A stretch of 64,000 bases of DNA from Pseudeuparius sepicola. Taxonomy: Eukaryota > Arthropoda > Insecta > Coleoptera > Anthribidae. The translations under genes were made by a program, and so were the position numbers. The number at the start of each line of letters is the position of its first letter. The stretch's first letter is position 1. The stretch covers positions 24,961,278-25,025,277 of the forward strand of contig OY987302.1 of assembly GCA_963920635.1 (NCBI GenBank), read 5' to 3'. Positions 30,300 to 41,121 of this stretch are shown here, piece by piece. A model generated the notes under the pieces. That model had not been told where the DNA came from. It saw only the letters and a program-made list of their open reading frames with translations, and did not search any database.

Positions 30300-31572
30300 T
30301 ATGGTATCTGTCGCGTGGTATTTATTTCTAAATAAAATTTATTTTAAAACAATAGTTTTGCCGTAAATATTACCGAAGATTTTTTTAAAATAATTAGCCC
30401 CCCCCCCAACTTTACATTCTGGTGGTTCTAGAACCACGATAATTTCTTAATATTGTACCGAGTTATCTGTATTCTTCTAGTTAGAACAAGAACAAGAAAC
30501 AACTGAGACATGGCCTACTTACTATAAAGTCACGCATACAATTTGAGAAAATTGTAAGTAAATCGTTTATTGTTTAAAATAATTATATACTATTATATTT
30601 ATGAAGAGCTGAAAACAACCTGAATTCAAATAACTATACAAATACAGGGTGTTCCATTTAAAAAAAAACATATATCTCCGAAATGGATAAAGCTAGCAAA
30701 AATCTGACTACAGAAAAAGTTATACAAAACCGCGCTTTTACTTTTCCTACGACTATATGTGAAAAGGTAACTGAGATACAGAGGATAGCAAAAAACTGCC
30801 AATTTTCATTTTCGCCCTGTATCTTAAAAACGAAGGTGGCTATGAAAATTTTGTTTGAGGCATCTTTCACTTCATAAAAAAGTAGCACAGTGTCGCGAAA
30901 ACCGCAAGTCTCTATCTCTAAAAATAAGGGAGATAGCCTGCAAAAGTGTCAAAAAAGGGCCACCATGTACATGTAGTAATTACCACAAATCTCAATACTA
31001 TTAGTACCAAGTACTAAAGTGTAAATTCAGATATTTAATAGGTAATAATATTAATTCTCACGCTCACAATACCCCAAACTGGGAGTACCCCAGAGGGGGG
31101 CAATTACTATTATTTTGTCTTCATTGCCACAATTAAACTGTTCAAGTAACTGTATTTACATGCAGCGCAGGTATGCACAGTTCAACTGTCCCCTATTTAC
31201 GAGTATGTGTACTGTTTAATCGCAACCATTAAAATTTTAATTGTGGTTATTAAACTTTTTTCTCGGTGTGCGGATTCGCCGAGAATTTGGTCACGTTTTT
31301 ACCACGATTTAGCCCCGTAAGAAATACATAGGGAAATTGTGCTAAATGCTAAACTCCTATAGCTTATCTACTAACAGGCAAAAAGTATTGTTTGCGGTTC
31401 TGGTCCTTAGGTACTAATAATTTAACAATTCAATCATTTATAACTGTGGAAAAATTTTATTAAGGTTTTTACATTAAAATATTTTATATATCAACCTATA
31501 TCAAGCTACTGTTGTTAACTTAAATTCATCGTCATATTTTCATCTACAACAACTAACTTAATTTGATTTCAG
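30300..31572. other. Intron sequence with a MITE-derived arm
   Basis: Bases 30645-30790 start CAGGGTGTTCCATTTAAA and match the reverse complement of 33171-33336 (ATCTCCGAAATGGATAA, AGTTATACAAAACC, TTTTCACATATA on the other strand). The rest is unrecognised. The last bases, AATTTGATTTCAG, form the acceptor of the exon at 31573. Confidence 0.5.
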
Positions 31573-31767
31573 CAAAGCGAGAGAGCTGTTGAGCGACAAA
31601 TTACCAATGTACTCAACAACTTAAACAATTCCAAAGGACGAGCAGCAGCGAATGACACTGCAGAAATAGTTAGCGAAGATAGAAAATGTGGAAGTACAAC
31701 ATCAACGCCCAAATCAAGTGATGTTAACAAACATGAAATTTTTAGTAGATCTTATTCAATAGCATAA
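31573..31767 (+). CDS. Last exon of the two-pass membrane protein
   Basis: It follows the acceptor AATTTGATTTCAG. The 65-triplet frame, including the TAA stop, continues in phase from the exon at 17499-17687. The sequence starts QSERAVERQITNVLNN, is polar and charged throughout (SEDRKCGSTTSTPKSS), and ends FSRSYSIA. It would form a soluble tail after the second membrane helix of the upstream exon. No canonical AATAAA was found soon after the stop. An AT-rich stretch with TATATTTTATTA follows. The splice phase, polar composition and clean frame support a real exon. I do not recognise the family. Confidence 0.65.
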   Translation, partial: QSERAVERQITNVLNNLNNSKGRAAANDTAEIVSEDRKCGSTTSTPKSSDVNKHEIFSRSYSIA

Positions 31768-32143
31768 ATTATTATAGTCTTTTATTCTCTTATATTTTAT
31801 TAGGTAAAAATTGCGTTCAGAAATCGAGGAAGGTATAATAAGTAACTATACCTAATGCAGTACTATCGCGGCGTGTCACTTTGACAAGTGAATGTGACTT
31901 TGCCAAAAGGTGCCTTATTTTATGTACCTATCTAAATTTAATTTGTCTACGCACAAATTGGCAACAGCAGGCGGAGTCACCATTAAAGCAAAGCTAGATC
32001 GCGTCCTTGCCGATCATTTTAACCGTTTAAATACGTGCCCGTGCCCCGTATTTCCAGTATATCGGTAGTCGCCCAAAAGTGTAGAGGTTTTTGTTGTTTT
32101 TACAAATACGAAATGGTAATGTTCTTTGATAAATATATCAACA
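31768..32143. other. Downstream region, no feature seen
   Basis: Probable 3' untranslated and intergenic sequence. No other gene was recognised. Confidence 0.35.
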
Positions 32144-32144
32144 A

Positions 32145-32347
32145 AATTGAACGGGTAGTGCCTGTAAGAATAATATTATAATATAATAATAATATAATTT
32201 TGTAAATAAAAATTTATTTTCTATTTTTAATAATTTCTGACAAAATTGAACGGGTAGTGCCTGTAAGAATAATATTATAATATTATTATAATATAATAAT
32301 AATATAATTTTGTAAATAAAAATTTATTTTCTATTTTTAATAATTTC
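32145..32347. repeat. ~100-bp tandem duplication
   Basis: The unit starting AAAATTGAACGGGTAGTGCC and ending TTTTTAATAATTTCTG occurs twice in a row. The second copy carries a short extra ATTATTATAATAT. Very similar copies imply a recent event. Confidence 0.85.
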
Positions 32348-32387
32348 TGGTAAAAAACGAAGCTTTTACAAAATGAACTTGTTCTAG

Positions 32388-32720
32388 AATTTGCAATATG
32401 GGGCGACCCCATAAAAAAAGCAGGCACGCGCAATTACAATAGTGAAGATAATAGAAATCAAGAAAAAGATAAGGAAAGCAACAGTGAGGGCAGCAGATTC
32501 GGAAAAAAATCGATGATTTTGTAGTTGTTGCTTTTGCAATAAAAAAAAATTACGACACTTTGTTGGGATAGTTTTAGAAATCAAAGATGACGTAATGTCG
32601 ATACCATTCCTAAGAAAAAAAAAGTTTCGTGTATCTAGATATAGATGATATTTCACAGCAAGAAGAGAGAGATAATTTGCTGTTTACTATTTTATCCTTT
32701 AGGATAACATTATTTTAAGG
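32388..32720 (+). pseudogene. Possible transposase C-terminal fragment
   Basis: The plus strand carries KIDDFVVVAFAIKKNYDTLL, then broken frames, then a KKSFVYLDIDDISQQEERD segment. This resembles the short C-terminal module (GD.V.V.......Y.G.........F.RK....F..P...D...V....I) that follows the DDE domain in many arthropod transposase-like proteins. Stops and frameshifts are frequent and the match is short. Treat it as a hint. Confidence 0.3.
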
Positions 32721-33170
32721 CAAATTTGTATAAGTAATTTTAAACTGTAACCATTATTACTTTATATGTACAAGGCTGTCAAAGAGATCCTGTGATTTAT
32801 TTTCTGATTAATAATGTTTTAAGTCGAGAAAAAAATGTTTATTTTGCTATTTAAAAACGTTGTGACAGAATAAAGTCAATTTTTTACATCCAAATGGTTT
32901 TTTACCAAAAATATATTTTTTTAATTTATTATTAACTTTTTAAAATTGATCAGGGGGCAAAGTCACACATCAGAGTGTCCTATATTGCGAAACAAAAAAT
33001 GGTTTTAAAGGGGTTGGCAAAGTAACCCGCTTTGATGGGAGACTTTGCCAATTTAAAAAAAAAATAAAAGAAATATGTATACATTCAATTCCGCTGCAAA
33101 TTACTTTCGTGCAGGAACCTATAGGAAAATAGCACATACTTATATTTCATAATTTTCTCATTACTATGTA
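32721..33170. other. No feature seen
   Basis: AT-rich spacer. GCAAAGTCACA-type phrases near 32955 and 33045 echo 31895-31915 but form no clear repeat. Confidence 0.35.
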
Positions 33171-33336
33171 CAGGGTGTCCAATGTACCTCAGTTACCTTT
33201 TCACATATAGGAAAAGTAGAAAAGGGGTTTTGTATAACTTTTTCTGTAGAATCTTGTGGCGTAGTCAGATTTTTGCTCACCTTATCCATTTCGGAGATAT
33301 AAAGCAAACTTATGTTGTTTTAAATAGAACACTCTA
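33171..33336. mobile_element. 166-bp MITE
   Basis: It starts CAGGGTGTCCAATGTACC and ends AAATAGAACACTCTA, with TA on both sides. It is related in inverse orientation to 30645-30790. The flanking sequence from about 33405 to 33520 (TTTATCAGCATTTTGAAAA, TATATAGAGTCGAATGAAAAC) mirrors 28385-28470, so a larger inverted arrangement surrounds this region. Confidence 0.55.
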
Positions 33337-33537
33337 TATTTGTATAGATATTTGAATTCTGCTTGTTTTCAGCTTTTCAGAAATATATAATAATATATAT
33401 CCATATATATCCAAAATCGCTGAAATGAGAATTTATCAGCATTTTGAAAAATATGATATTATGTTACCTTGCTATATAGAGTCGAATGAAAACTCCCGTA
33501 AAGCCGTCGAACTATATTTTAATTTAAGGTACAACAG

Positions 33538-34014
33538 TGTTAATTTAATTATTATATTGTACTGAATCTCAACAATCACAGTCCAAACTCGTTGTTTTGG
33601 TTACCACCTTTACTGTTTAACCTTCACAAATCACAAATAAACTTGTCAGATACTGTCACTGACCAAGAATACTCTATCAGGCCCACTTCCCAGGGCTTAT
33701 ATATTCAAATGAAAGCCTGGAGACTTCTCTAGAGTATTCCTGGCCAATGACAGATGCACAAATCAAAGTTCTAGCAAATTTCTAGAAACTGATGGAAGCT
33801 CTACAGAGAAAACAATGGAAACTAAAAGGAAATGGGGCCCTGGGGGCCTCAGGCCAACAAAGATGCTACGGAAATGCCTCTAAATTAATCATAAAAATTA
33901 TAAAACTGTAAGTAGAATACCCAAACTTAAAATTTATCTGCTAAATCTTTGAGTAGATTAGAAAACAGTGCAGACATGTTCATTGAAAGAACTTTAGGGG
34001 CATTTTTCGTTACA
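33538..34014 (-). mobile_element. 3' LTR of a gypsy element
   Basis: On the minus strand it opens TGTAACGAAAAATGCCCC directly after a polypurine tract, and it ends near AATTAACA at 33538. The TG...CA ends and the position downstream of integrase fit an LTR of about 477 bp. The inner boundary at 33538 is my best guess. No 5' LTR copy is in the window. Confidence 0.6.
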
Positions 34015-34025
34015 CTGCCCCCTCT
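34015..34025 (-). other. Polypurine tract
   Basis: AGAGGGGGCAG on the minus strand immediately precedes the TGTAACG of the LTR. It would prime plus-strand DNA synthesis. Confidence 0.6.
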
Positions 34026-34043
34026 AACATTTGAACGTCCCTA

Positions 34044-36325
34044 TCAAGTTATATGACCTTCATCTATCTTCTCATGGTATGGAGACAACCTGATCATATT
34101 TACTATCTTCATCTTTGCTGTTGTTGGGCTACGTCTTATACTATAAACGACATCATTAATCTTGTTCACGACGATGTATGGTCCTTCCCAACTTCTATCG
34201 GGTTTCGGAGACCGACCTTTTGTTCGCTTGGGATTGTATAACCACACTTTGTCACCCACATTAAATTCAACACCGGTTGCTTTCAGATAATAGCGGATCT
34301 TCATCCTGTCACTTTCTAGATGCAACTTCTGGCAAACGTCTTCATGAACAAACTGGAGACGCTCTCTCAGGTGGCTCAAGTAGTCATCAGTTGATTCTAG
34401 ATTTTCTGGTCGGCCGGTTATGATGTCGATAGGGAGCCTTAAATCGTCTCCGAATATAATCTTGGCTGGAGACTTTCCCGTCGCTTCATGCACAGCGGAA
34501 CGCTAGGACAATAGAAAAGGTGATATGCATGTGTCCCAATTACTTTGTTTCTGATTCACTACCATCTTCAGGTAGGTACGTTTCTAAAGTCTTATTGAAC
34601 CGTTTCACCATACCATCAGACTGGGGGTGCAGGGTTGTTCTTGTCTTGGAAATCCCTAGCAGGTGGCAGACATTTTGGAATACCTCCAACTCAAAATTGC
34701 GGCCCTAATCAGAGTGTAGTTCTCTTGGGACACCAAAACGACATATCCAATTTTGGAACAGGACCTCTGCGACTGTGGCGGCCTCTTGGTTTGGAATTGG
34801 ATAAACTTCTGGCCATTTGCTGAAGTAGTCCACGACGAATAACACATAACGGTTGCCAGATTCGCTGGTTGGGAGGTATTGCATCATTTTACTCCTGTTC
34901 CTAGTTTTTGGTCCTTTCGCCGAAGCACATTCTTAACACCGGTGGCACCACTCCTCGACTTCTTCCCGAGAGTTTACCCAGTAAAACCTCTCTCTAGCTT
35001 TATTCAAGGTCTTATACTAATGCCAAAGTGTCCACTTCCAACGCCTTCGTGCACGGCTTTCAGGACATCCGACACTCTCTTCTTGGGAAGTACTATCAGG
35101 AATAGCTTTTCTTTTCCATGTCGACTTTTCCAAACTCTCTTTAGTACACCATCTTTAATTACTAACGAGTCCCATTGTGCCCAGTATGCCTTCAACTCTG
35201 GTAATTTGTCCGAAACATCTTTCCATTCAGGTTTGGGTATATGTCTCAATTTTAGGTCAAATATTATACAGAATATGGGATCTTCGCTTTGCTCTGTGGC
35301 GATGATTTCCGTATCCCAATTTTCAGGTCCACGGAGAGTAATTCGTTTACATAAAATTAGGTCCCGGTTTTCTCTTAATTCCTGTCGACTACAGTGATGA
35401 CATACTTCATTACAAGGCCTTCTTGACAATGCATCAGAATTCTTATGGTTGTCCCCTTTGCGGTGTTCCACTTTGAAGTCATATTCCTGCATCTTTTGAA
35501 GCCATCTTGCCACTTGTCCTTCTGGCTTCTTGAACTGGAATAGCCATTTTAGTGATGCGTGATCTGTCTCTGTGATCTGTCTATGAAAGCTTGGCCATAT
35601 AAATACTTGTGGAAATACAGTTCCCTTCTTGTCACGCAGTAGTTTCTCTCTGGCTTTGACAGAGTTTTACTAAAGTAGGCAATAACTTTTTCTTGCCTTT
35701 CTTGCTCCTGGGACAGCACTGCTTCAACACAAAAGTTGCTGGCATCTGTATCCACGATGAATGTCTCTCCAGGAACGGGAAACGTCAAAATCGGCGAAGA
35801 ACATAAAGCTTTCATCAAGGTCTGAAATGCTTCTTCACAATCTGAGGTCCACATATAATCGATCCCATCCCCTGTGAGCCTTTCGATCGCGGCCATTTTT
35901 CAATTGACTCTATCTTTTCTGGGTCTGTTTTAACTCCTTGCTCTGAAATTACATGCCCCAAATATCTAACTTCCTTCTTGAAAAAAACAGCATTTCTTTG
36001 AGATTAGTTTTAGGTTAGCTTCTCGTAACTTCTGAAATACCTCTCGGACATTCTTCAAGTGATCCTCAAATGTTCTTCCCAAAATAGTGACATTATTCAG
36101 ATATAAGTACTAGGCAAGCTTTCCATGTCATTCCTTTTAGCACAGACTCCATGAGCCTCTCAAATGCAGTATTCTCTTTATCTTGAGTGTGCATTTCGAC
36201 TTGCCAGTACCCACTCTTCAAGTCCAACGTCCTTCTTAGTAACATCATTTAACTGTCGATAGTCTACGCAAAGCCTCACAGAACCATCTGTGTTGTTTTT
36301 AAAGCTTCCAAATAAACAAGCGGTA
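34044..36325 (-). pseudogene. Ty3/gypsy pol remnant (RT, RNase H, integrase)
   Basis: From right to left on the minus strand: a broken RT piece with GSVRLCVDYRQLNDVTKKD (36300-36240), then decayed RT. The RNase H part at 35896-35549 has FIVDTDASNFCVEAVLSQ and VIAYFSKTLSKPERNYC. Next come RNase H end/integrase linker (EHRKGDNHKNSDALSRRPC), an integrase core with YVLFVVDYFSKWPEVYPIP (34887-34705), and an integrase C-terminus with NVGDKVWLYNPKRTKGRSPK (34493-34044). The order and motifs fit Ty3/gypsy. Frameshifts separate every block, and gag, protease and the 5' LTR are missing, so this is a 5'-truncated dead copy. The upstream end breaks near 36325 in unrelated sequence. Confidence 0.8.
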
Positions 36326-36456
36326 GCCGAGTTTTACTTTAAACGTTTATTTGTACAGCATTACAACATCTTGAAATCTGTTCTTGGAAAATTGGTTTCT
36401 ATAATTGGCATTTGACAGTCACCTACTAGCTATCATAGAATAGACAAAACTACTAG

Positions 36457-36637
36457 CGTTGACTGATATATTATCAAAGGCTGCTCACGGCTGTCACGTC
36501 TGGCACATTTTTGGCTCGCCATGCGCTTTCCGGAGATAAAATACAATGCTGAATACATTGTTAGGCATCAGCGCCATCTGTTTTCCAGGACATGAAGCTA
36601 TAGCCGTGAGAAGTATTTATAAATACGTCAGTCAACG
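36457..36637. mobile_element. 181-bp MITE with CGTTGACTGA ends
   Basis: It starts CGTTGACTGATATATTATC and ends AATACGTCAGTCAACG. CTACTAG flanks both ends (36450-36456 and 36638-36644), a possible 7-bp target duplication. Inner mirrored blocks include CTCACGGCTGT(C)/(C)TATAGCCGTGAG. A second copy, interrupted, is at 7414-8206. The transposase family is unknown. Confidence 0.75.
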
Positions 36638-36888
36638 CTACTAGTACATAAACCAACGATGCACTTATCACACACCCCCCTTCTTAAATATCTTAATATC
36701 CTTATACGGCTGTATCTTTTGAATCGTAATAGGTAGACACTTGAAATTTTCACAGAGTGTGTATGGCCGCTTTAACAACAAATACCTAATAAATGGTAAT
36801 GGTAATGTAATAGTTACGATTTTTGTAAATAAAAAAAATCCCATCGACACGGCTAACTAACTACTATCGAACGTTTGCCAAGAAGCGT

Positions 36889-36960
36889 CGTGGCGCAGTG
36901 GAAGCGTGCTGGACTCATTACCCAGAGGTCCGGCGTTCGAAACCACACTCTTGGGCAAAG
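36889..36960 (+). tRNA. Degenerate initiator-tRNA-Met-like sequence
   Basis: GTCGTGGCGCAGTGGAAGCG, then TGCTGGACTCATTACCCAGA, then GGTCCGGCGTTCGAAACC closely follow the order of eukaryotic initiator tRNA-Met (GTGGCGCAGTGGAAGCGTGC, GGGCCCATAACCC, GGATCGAAACC). CAT sits in the anticodon place. The acceptor ends do not pair (AGCGTCG against ACTCTTGGG), so it is a pseudogene or SINE head. Confidence 0.55.
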
Positions 36961-36998
36961 TTTATTATTTCTTTTTTACTTGTGTATTGTTATTATAG

Positions 36999-37555
36999 AC
37001 ACCTATAGTTGCATTATTTGGCATTGCACGAGCATGCCGCAGAGATGAGTTGCAGAAATTACCATTAAATGATATTAACGACATGGATTCTATCATAACT
37101 ACTGTGAAAATTGCCAATAGCAAGACAAACAAACCTCGATCATTATTTGTAATAACCGGTGAAATTAGAAGTTTTAATTTTGTTGAAATGTATCTCAAAA
37201 ATGCATCCCCTCGTCCCCAGTCTACCAGTCACACTAGATTCTTTATAAGATATTATAACGGAAAATGCTCCGTTCAACCTGTTGTTGGTATAAATACTTT
37301 TAGTAAAATTTCAATTTCTAAAAAAACTGAAATAGCTGCTCAAATTCTGGAAGGTGAACCAAGTACCAATACCGGAAACTTCACAACAATTCGAAAAATA
37401 GTTTTATGTGAAGAACCTGAGACCTTCACAGGCAATGAAGAAAACAAAATTCAAAAAAATACTGGAAATGAAGTTTGTCCATCAGTTACCTGGACTGCGT
37501 CTCGAGCTGAAAACTTCATGCCTCGTGCAACAAATATGCACTTTCTGTACTAGTT
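36999..37555 (+). pseudogene. Crypton-type tyrosine recombinase fragment
   Basis: A possible acceptor, TATTGTTATTATAG, precedes the frame TPIVALFGIARACRRDELQK. It continues with LPLNDINDMDSIITTVKIAN, SKTNKPRSLFVITGEIRS and RFFIRYYNGKCSVQPVVGIN. The pattern (ALIFGI.GACRRDEL...L...DI.D....L...I...K....R.F.I.G), then RFF..Y..GKC..Q..GIN, is typical of the tyrosine recombinases of Crypton elements in insects. The R of CRRDEL is the expected first catalytic arginine. After GINTFSKI the match stops: the HSFRRTSAT and Tyr-bearing segments are missing. It is a truncated copy. Confidence 0.6.
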
Positions 37556-37864
37556 ACACAAATAACTATTATTATAAGTATAGTAGAATTGTGTTTTTCG
37601 CATAGGAAAAAAGAGAAACTTTTTCAGGGTATATTAGGTGTCTCAAATAAAGTCCGATTATATCCTTAGTTTCTGAAATGAAAAGACCAGCTTAAAACCA
37701 GGATGATGCAGTTTTCTCTGGAGAATCCGAATCTAGCTTCAGAATTTATATACATGGTGTTCTCGAAAAGTTAAGGTCAAAAATACAGGGTATAATTTTT
37801 TTTAAATCGAATTCAAAATTCGTCTATTTAAGAAGGGCCACTCGAGAAAATCTTGACAAATATG

Positions 37865-38549
37865 CATTTTTCTGAGAACTTTATTTGAAAAAATAAAATT
37901 GTTTTTTTGATGAGCTAACTTTGCGTAAAAACATACTTGAGATCCATGGCCTACTTTCCGAGATATTTTTCAAAATCCCGAAAATCGCCGAAATTTCTTC
38001 GGCATGTAACTTTTTGTTTCGAGAGTTACCGAAAAAAAATTTGTGGGCAAAACTGATTCCTTTAAACCTAGTTTATCAGAATTTGGAAAAAACATGGTTT
38101 GTTGTGTGCTCTCTTAACACCTTTTTTTATTTATAGCTGTCATGCATACTACAAAATTTTAAAAATGTGAAAAATGCGCAAGATACCTATACCTCGCAAA
38201 AAAATTTCAAGATTTCCAATGCAGTATGTTGGAAAAAAAATACCTAAAACATGAAGGTACAGGATTCGAGGCCACGGCTCGCTGCAATAAAATGGGCACA
38301 TTTTTCGGTGGGTACTAAGAGAGCACCCATTAAAACGTCTCATTGTTTTAAATTCTGATAAAATAGGCATTGGGGAAAATTTTTCGGTAACTCTTGAAAC
38401 AAAAAAGTTACAAACCGAAAAATTTCGGCAGTTTTCGGGTTTTTCAAAGATATCTCTGAAAGTAGGCCATGGATCTGAAATGTTACACAAAGTTACCCTA
38501 TCAAAAAAGCAATCATTTATTTCAAATAAAGTTCTCAGAAAAATAAATG
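37865..38549. repeat. Foldback repeat, arms ~270 bp
   Basis: CATTTTTCTGAGAACTTTATTTGAAA near 37865 is mirrored by TTTCAAATAAAGTTCTCAGAAAAATAAATG ending at 38549. Inner mirrored blocks include GATCCATGGCCTACTTTC, GAGAGTTACCGAAAAA and TGTGCTCTCTTAAC, and the centre is near 38215. The terminal sequence suggests no known family. Confidence 0.7.
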
Positions 38550-38867
38550 GTAAGATTTATTGGGGGATTTGTTGGACGAAAATTGTTATTTGTAAAACAG
38601 GCTTTAATAAATGGAATATTGTGTATAGGCGCTTGTAAGCCTCCCGTGGTTTCAGCACGGCCACAACTGGGCCCTCCTCAAGTTGATGGCGCTCCGAGGT
38701 CTGTACTTGATAAGGATTTCTCGACGAAGTACCAGCGGCACAATAATACATGGACCTTTCATCAGTATACCATTTTGTACAGTACCTAATTAAATGCCTG
38801 TGTTCCCAGTATGGAATACATTCTTGGGAAACTGTATTAACTCACAGCATACAGCATCCAAAACATA

Positions 38868-39122
38868 AACGTTTAAATCGAAATCAAAAATGTAGTTATG
38901 AACGTCGTCAGATGTCTACAGTCCTCCGTGAGAGGGATTTGCCAGAATCCGCTATTCGCATCGAGTCTTCTGAACACCTTTGCACTCTCCAGTTGACCTA
39001 ATGTACTGTCAATATCTGGGATTGGGTATGTTTCCCTCACAACATTTTTGTTTAAGCGTGTTAAGTCAAGGCAAAGGCGTATCTTGCCGTCTTTCTTTGA
39101 GAAGATAACGAGTGGCGCACAT
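38868..39122 (-). pseudogene. Ty3/gypsy reverse transcriptase fragment
   Basis: The minus strand reads PLVIFSKKDGKIRLCLDLTR, then LNKNVVRETYPIPDIDSTLG, then VFRRLDANSGFWQIPLTED. This is the classic KKDG.(I)R.C.D(Y/L)R.LN......PIP.ID..L..L..A..F..LD...GFWQI stretch of gypsy-like reverse transcriptase. The YVDD box and everything else is lost on both sides. It does not overlap the element at 34044-36325. Confidence 0.7.
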
Positions 39123-40015
39123 CAGGCAGATGGCTCACTGACGGGTTAAAAGTAGGGTGAAAATCTCGCAAATGCTTCCCCCTCCACTCTTCTGTCTCTC
39201 TCTTTCTCATTTGAAAGCCGTAAGGAGTAAGTGAAACTTCCCAACATCCGGTCAACATTGAAATTCCAATAAAAATGTGACTGAGCGTGCGGGTTCGGAC
39301 CACCAGATTAAAATTGTAGCTACCGTCTGCCAGATGGCGCTGCTATCGGCGGCAAGAGTAAACTTTGCGCATAAGCCGCCAGATGGCGGTAAGGTAATTT
39401 ACAGGAAACGGTATTGATAATTTTAAACTTTGGATGCAAACCGTCAGTGGCGCTAAAAATTTGTATTTTTCTCATAAAAAATAAGTCACTATTAAAAATT
39501 ATTTATTAGCACTGTCAACAACAGAGGGCGTCAAACTCTAATTCTTATTAATAACAGTGGAAATCCCGCAAATGTGGGCTAACATACTAAGAGGTCAAAG
39601 ACTTCTCTAAGCAAGGTGCATACATGCAAATATTTATAACATGATTTTTTCATTCAAATATTATGTGACTGTATAACGCATGAATAAAAAACGGTATTAA
39701 TTAAAATTATATTCTTCTATGTTGAGATTGATACTTAATAAAAAAATTAATAATAGTAATACGGATTCATTAGTTTATAGAAAACTGGCATTTTTGTTCG
39801 TAATCAGAAGTCTGTACAGGCAAAATGCAGCAAAGTTGACGAGCAGTAGAATTTTTTCCCTAGATGGTTTGGCATTCCCATTATTCTAATATACCAAATT
39901 TGCAAATAGGTAGGTACATAGATATTTTTGAAATTTGAGTTTTTCTTTAATTTACTAGCTAAAGGTGTATTAAAAACATACCTACAATTAATTCACGTAT
40001 TAGGTAATTTGTATT
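39123..40015. other. No gene seen
   Basis: AT-rich sequence with short GCCAGATGGCG phrases near 39330 and 39380. No element ends or ORFs that I trust. Confidence 0.35.
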
Positions 40016-40321
40016 TTACCAAAATGCTCTACAATTCTGTTGGGGGCAAATACTTAATAGTTCTAACGAACACCATGATTTATCTGATGCATTTGCAAAA
40101 ATCAATTTTTTAATTACATCTAGACATGTTAATGCACTATTTCTATTTAAAACACAATTAACTAATTCTAACACATCATTATAGTAAGTGGAAAAATCTA
40201 AATCCCTTAACAAATTTAATCTATAATTTACAAATGTTTTAATCGCTATAATTTCTTCAGCTGCAGGCAGAGGAATCGTGAGAATCAAGTTCGTTGCTCT
40301 TCAAAGAAACCACTCGTTTTT
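40016..40321 (-). pseudogene. 3' half of an ORF split by the giant element
   Basis: Read on the minus strand, this follows 62082-61667 once the giant element and one copy of AAGGAA are removed. A frame opening ILTIPLPAAEEIIAI continues through TFVNYRLNLLRDLDFSTYY and ends QNCRAFW with a TAA stop at 40016. One net indel near the junction is needed to keep the frame. I do not recognise the domain. Its position downstream of a Polinton-type integrase suggests a Polinton-encoded protein or a neighbour of one. I cannot tell which. Confidence 0.4.
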
Positions 40322-40327
40322 AAGGAA
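40322..40327. other. Left target-site duplication AAGGAA
   Basis: AAGGAA abuts the left terminus AGTAGATATAC at 40328. The same six bases follow the right terminus at 61661-61666. Confidence 0.85.
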
Positions 40328-40432
40328 AGTAGATATACTAAGAGAGTTCCAACTCACCATTTACATGTAAATCTCCATAAGGCCAAAAAGCTGCAATTTG
40401 ACAGGTGGTCTGCAAGATTTTCTCAAAGTATG

Positions 40433-40684
40433 TGTTGTCAGACGTAATAAAACGCGACCGGTGAAATATAAACATATAATGCTAAATGATTAAAACAGCG
40501 AAAAATACACAAGTGAAACAGAAAGCGACCAGCGAGAGAATGTGTCGCTCCTCCGGGTTCACCGGGGCCAAGCCCTTGGCCCTCCACTTGAACCCATCTG
40601 GAGTCCATCAAGTTCTCGGCCTAGGTGGTCCTCCTCAGACACCCCTGGCGCCTGGCATCGATATTTTGTGCAATATCGACAACA
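40433..40684 (-). repeat. 3' LTR of the gypsy element in the left arm
   Basis: 252 bp with ends TGTTGTC and GACAACA on the plus strand, apparently identical base for base to 44815-45066. Flanked on the left by TATG (40429-40432), the target duplication. Because the coding strand is minus, this copy is the 3' LTR. Confidence 0.9.
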
Positions 40685-41121
40685 CGGCCATTCCTGATAT
40701 ACGGAGTGCCCTCACTCCGCGTCCAGGTTCGCCAAACCTTAAGAAATAAAACAAAATTAACCTTTTCCCCTTTTCTTCGTTTTTTTTTTCAACATATATA
40801 CACGTAGTCGGTGTCAGGTGAAATAGAAATAAATAAAATATCAGTGGGCGTCAAGGTTTATAACGTGTGGGTATGATGAGAATAAACTGCTACTGGCCAT
40901 TTCTGCTTCTGCCTTCGCTCCGGCCATTCCTGCCTTTACCTAACCTACTAATGGCGTGATAAATGGGAAAATAATAAAATAAAGGGGTAACAGTAAAAGA
41001 CAGGACAGCAACCATATTCACAATGAAATTTTTGCTAGCAAATACGATACGAGTAAAATATCCTATCAGTAATAGTTGTTTATGGGCCCGCGCTAGAAAA
41101 CCTCTAGCCTAATGGGATTCT
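40685..41121. other. Non-coding 3' interior of the gypsy element
   Basis: This lies between the 3' LTR and the 94-bp repeats. It lacks a clear polypurine tract next to the LTR: the minus strand reads GGAATGGCCG before TGTTGTC. No coding motif is present. It replaces the expected integrase core and C-terminus. Confidence 0.55.

Noticed and set aside
35004..35397. Plus-strand frame across the gypsy remnant
   Set aside because: It is the antisense of recognisable RNase H/integrase sequence on the minus strand.
38557..38751. 64-codon minus-strand frame next to the gypsy RT fragment
   Set aside because: It does not match the RT or RNase H sequence that should follow there, and I recognise no motif.
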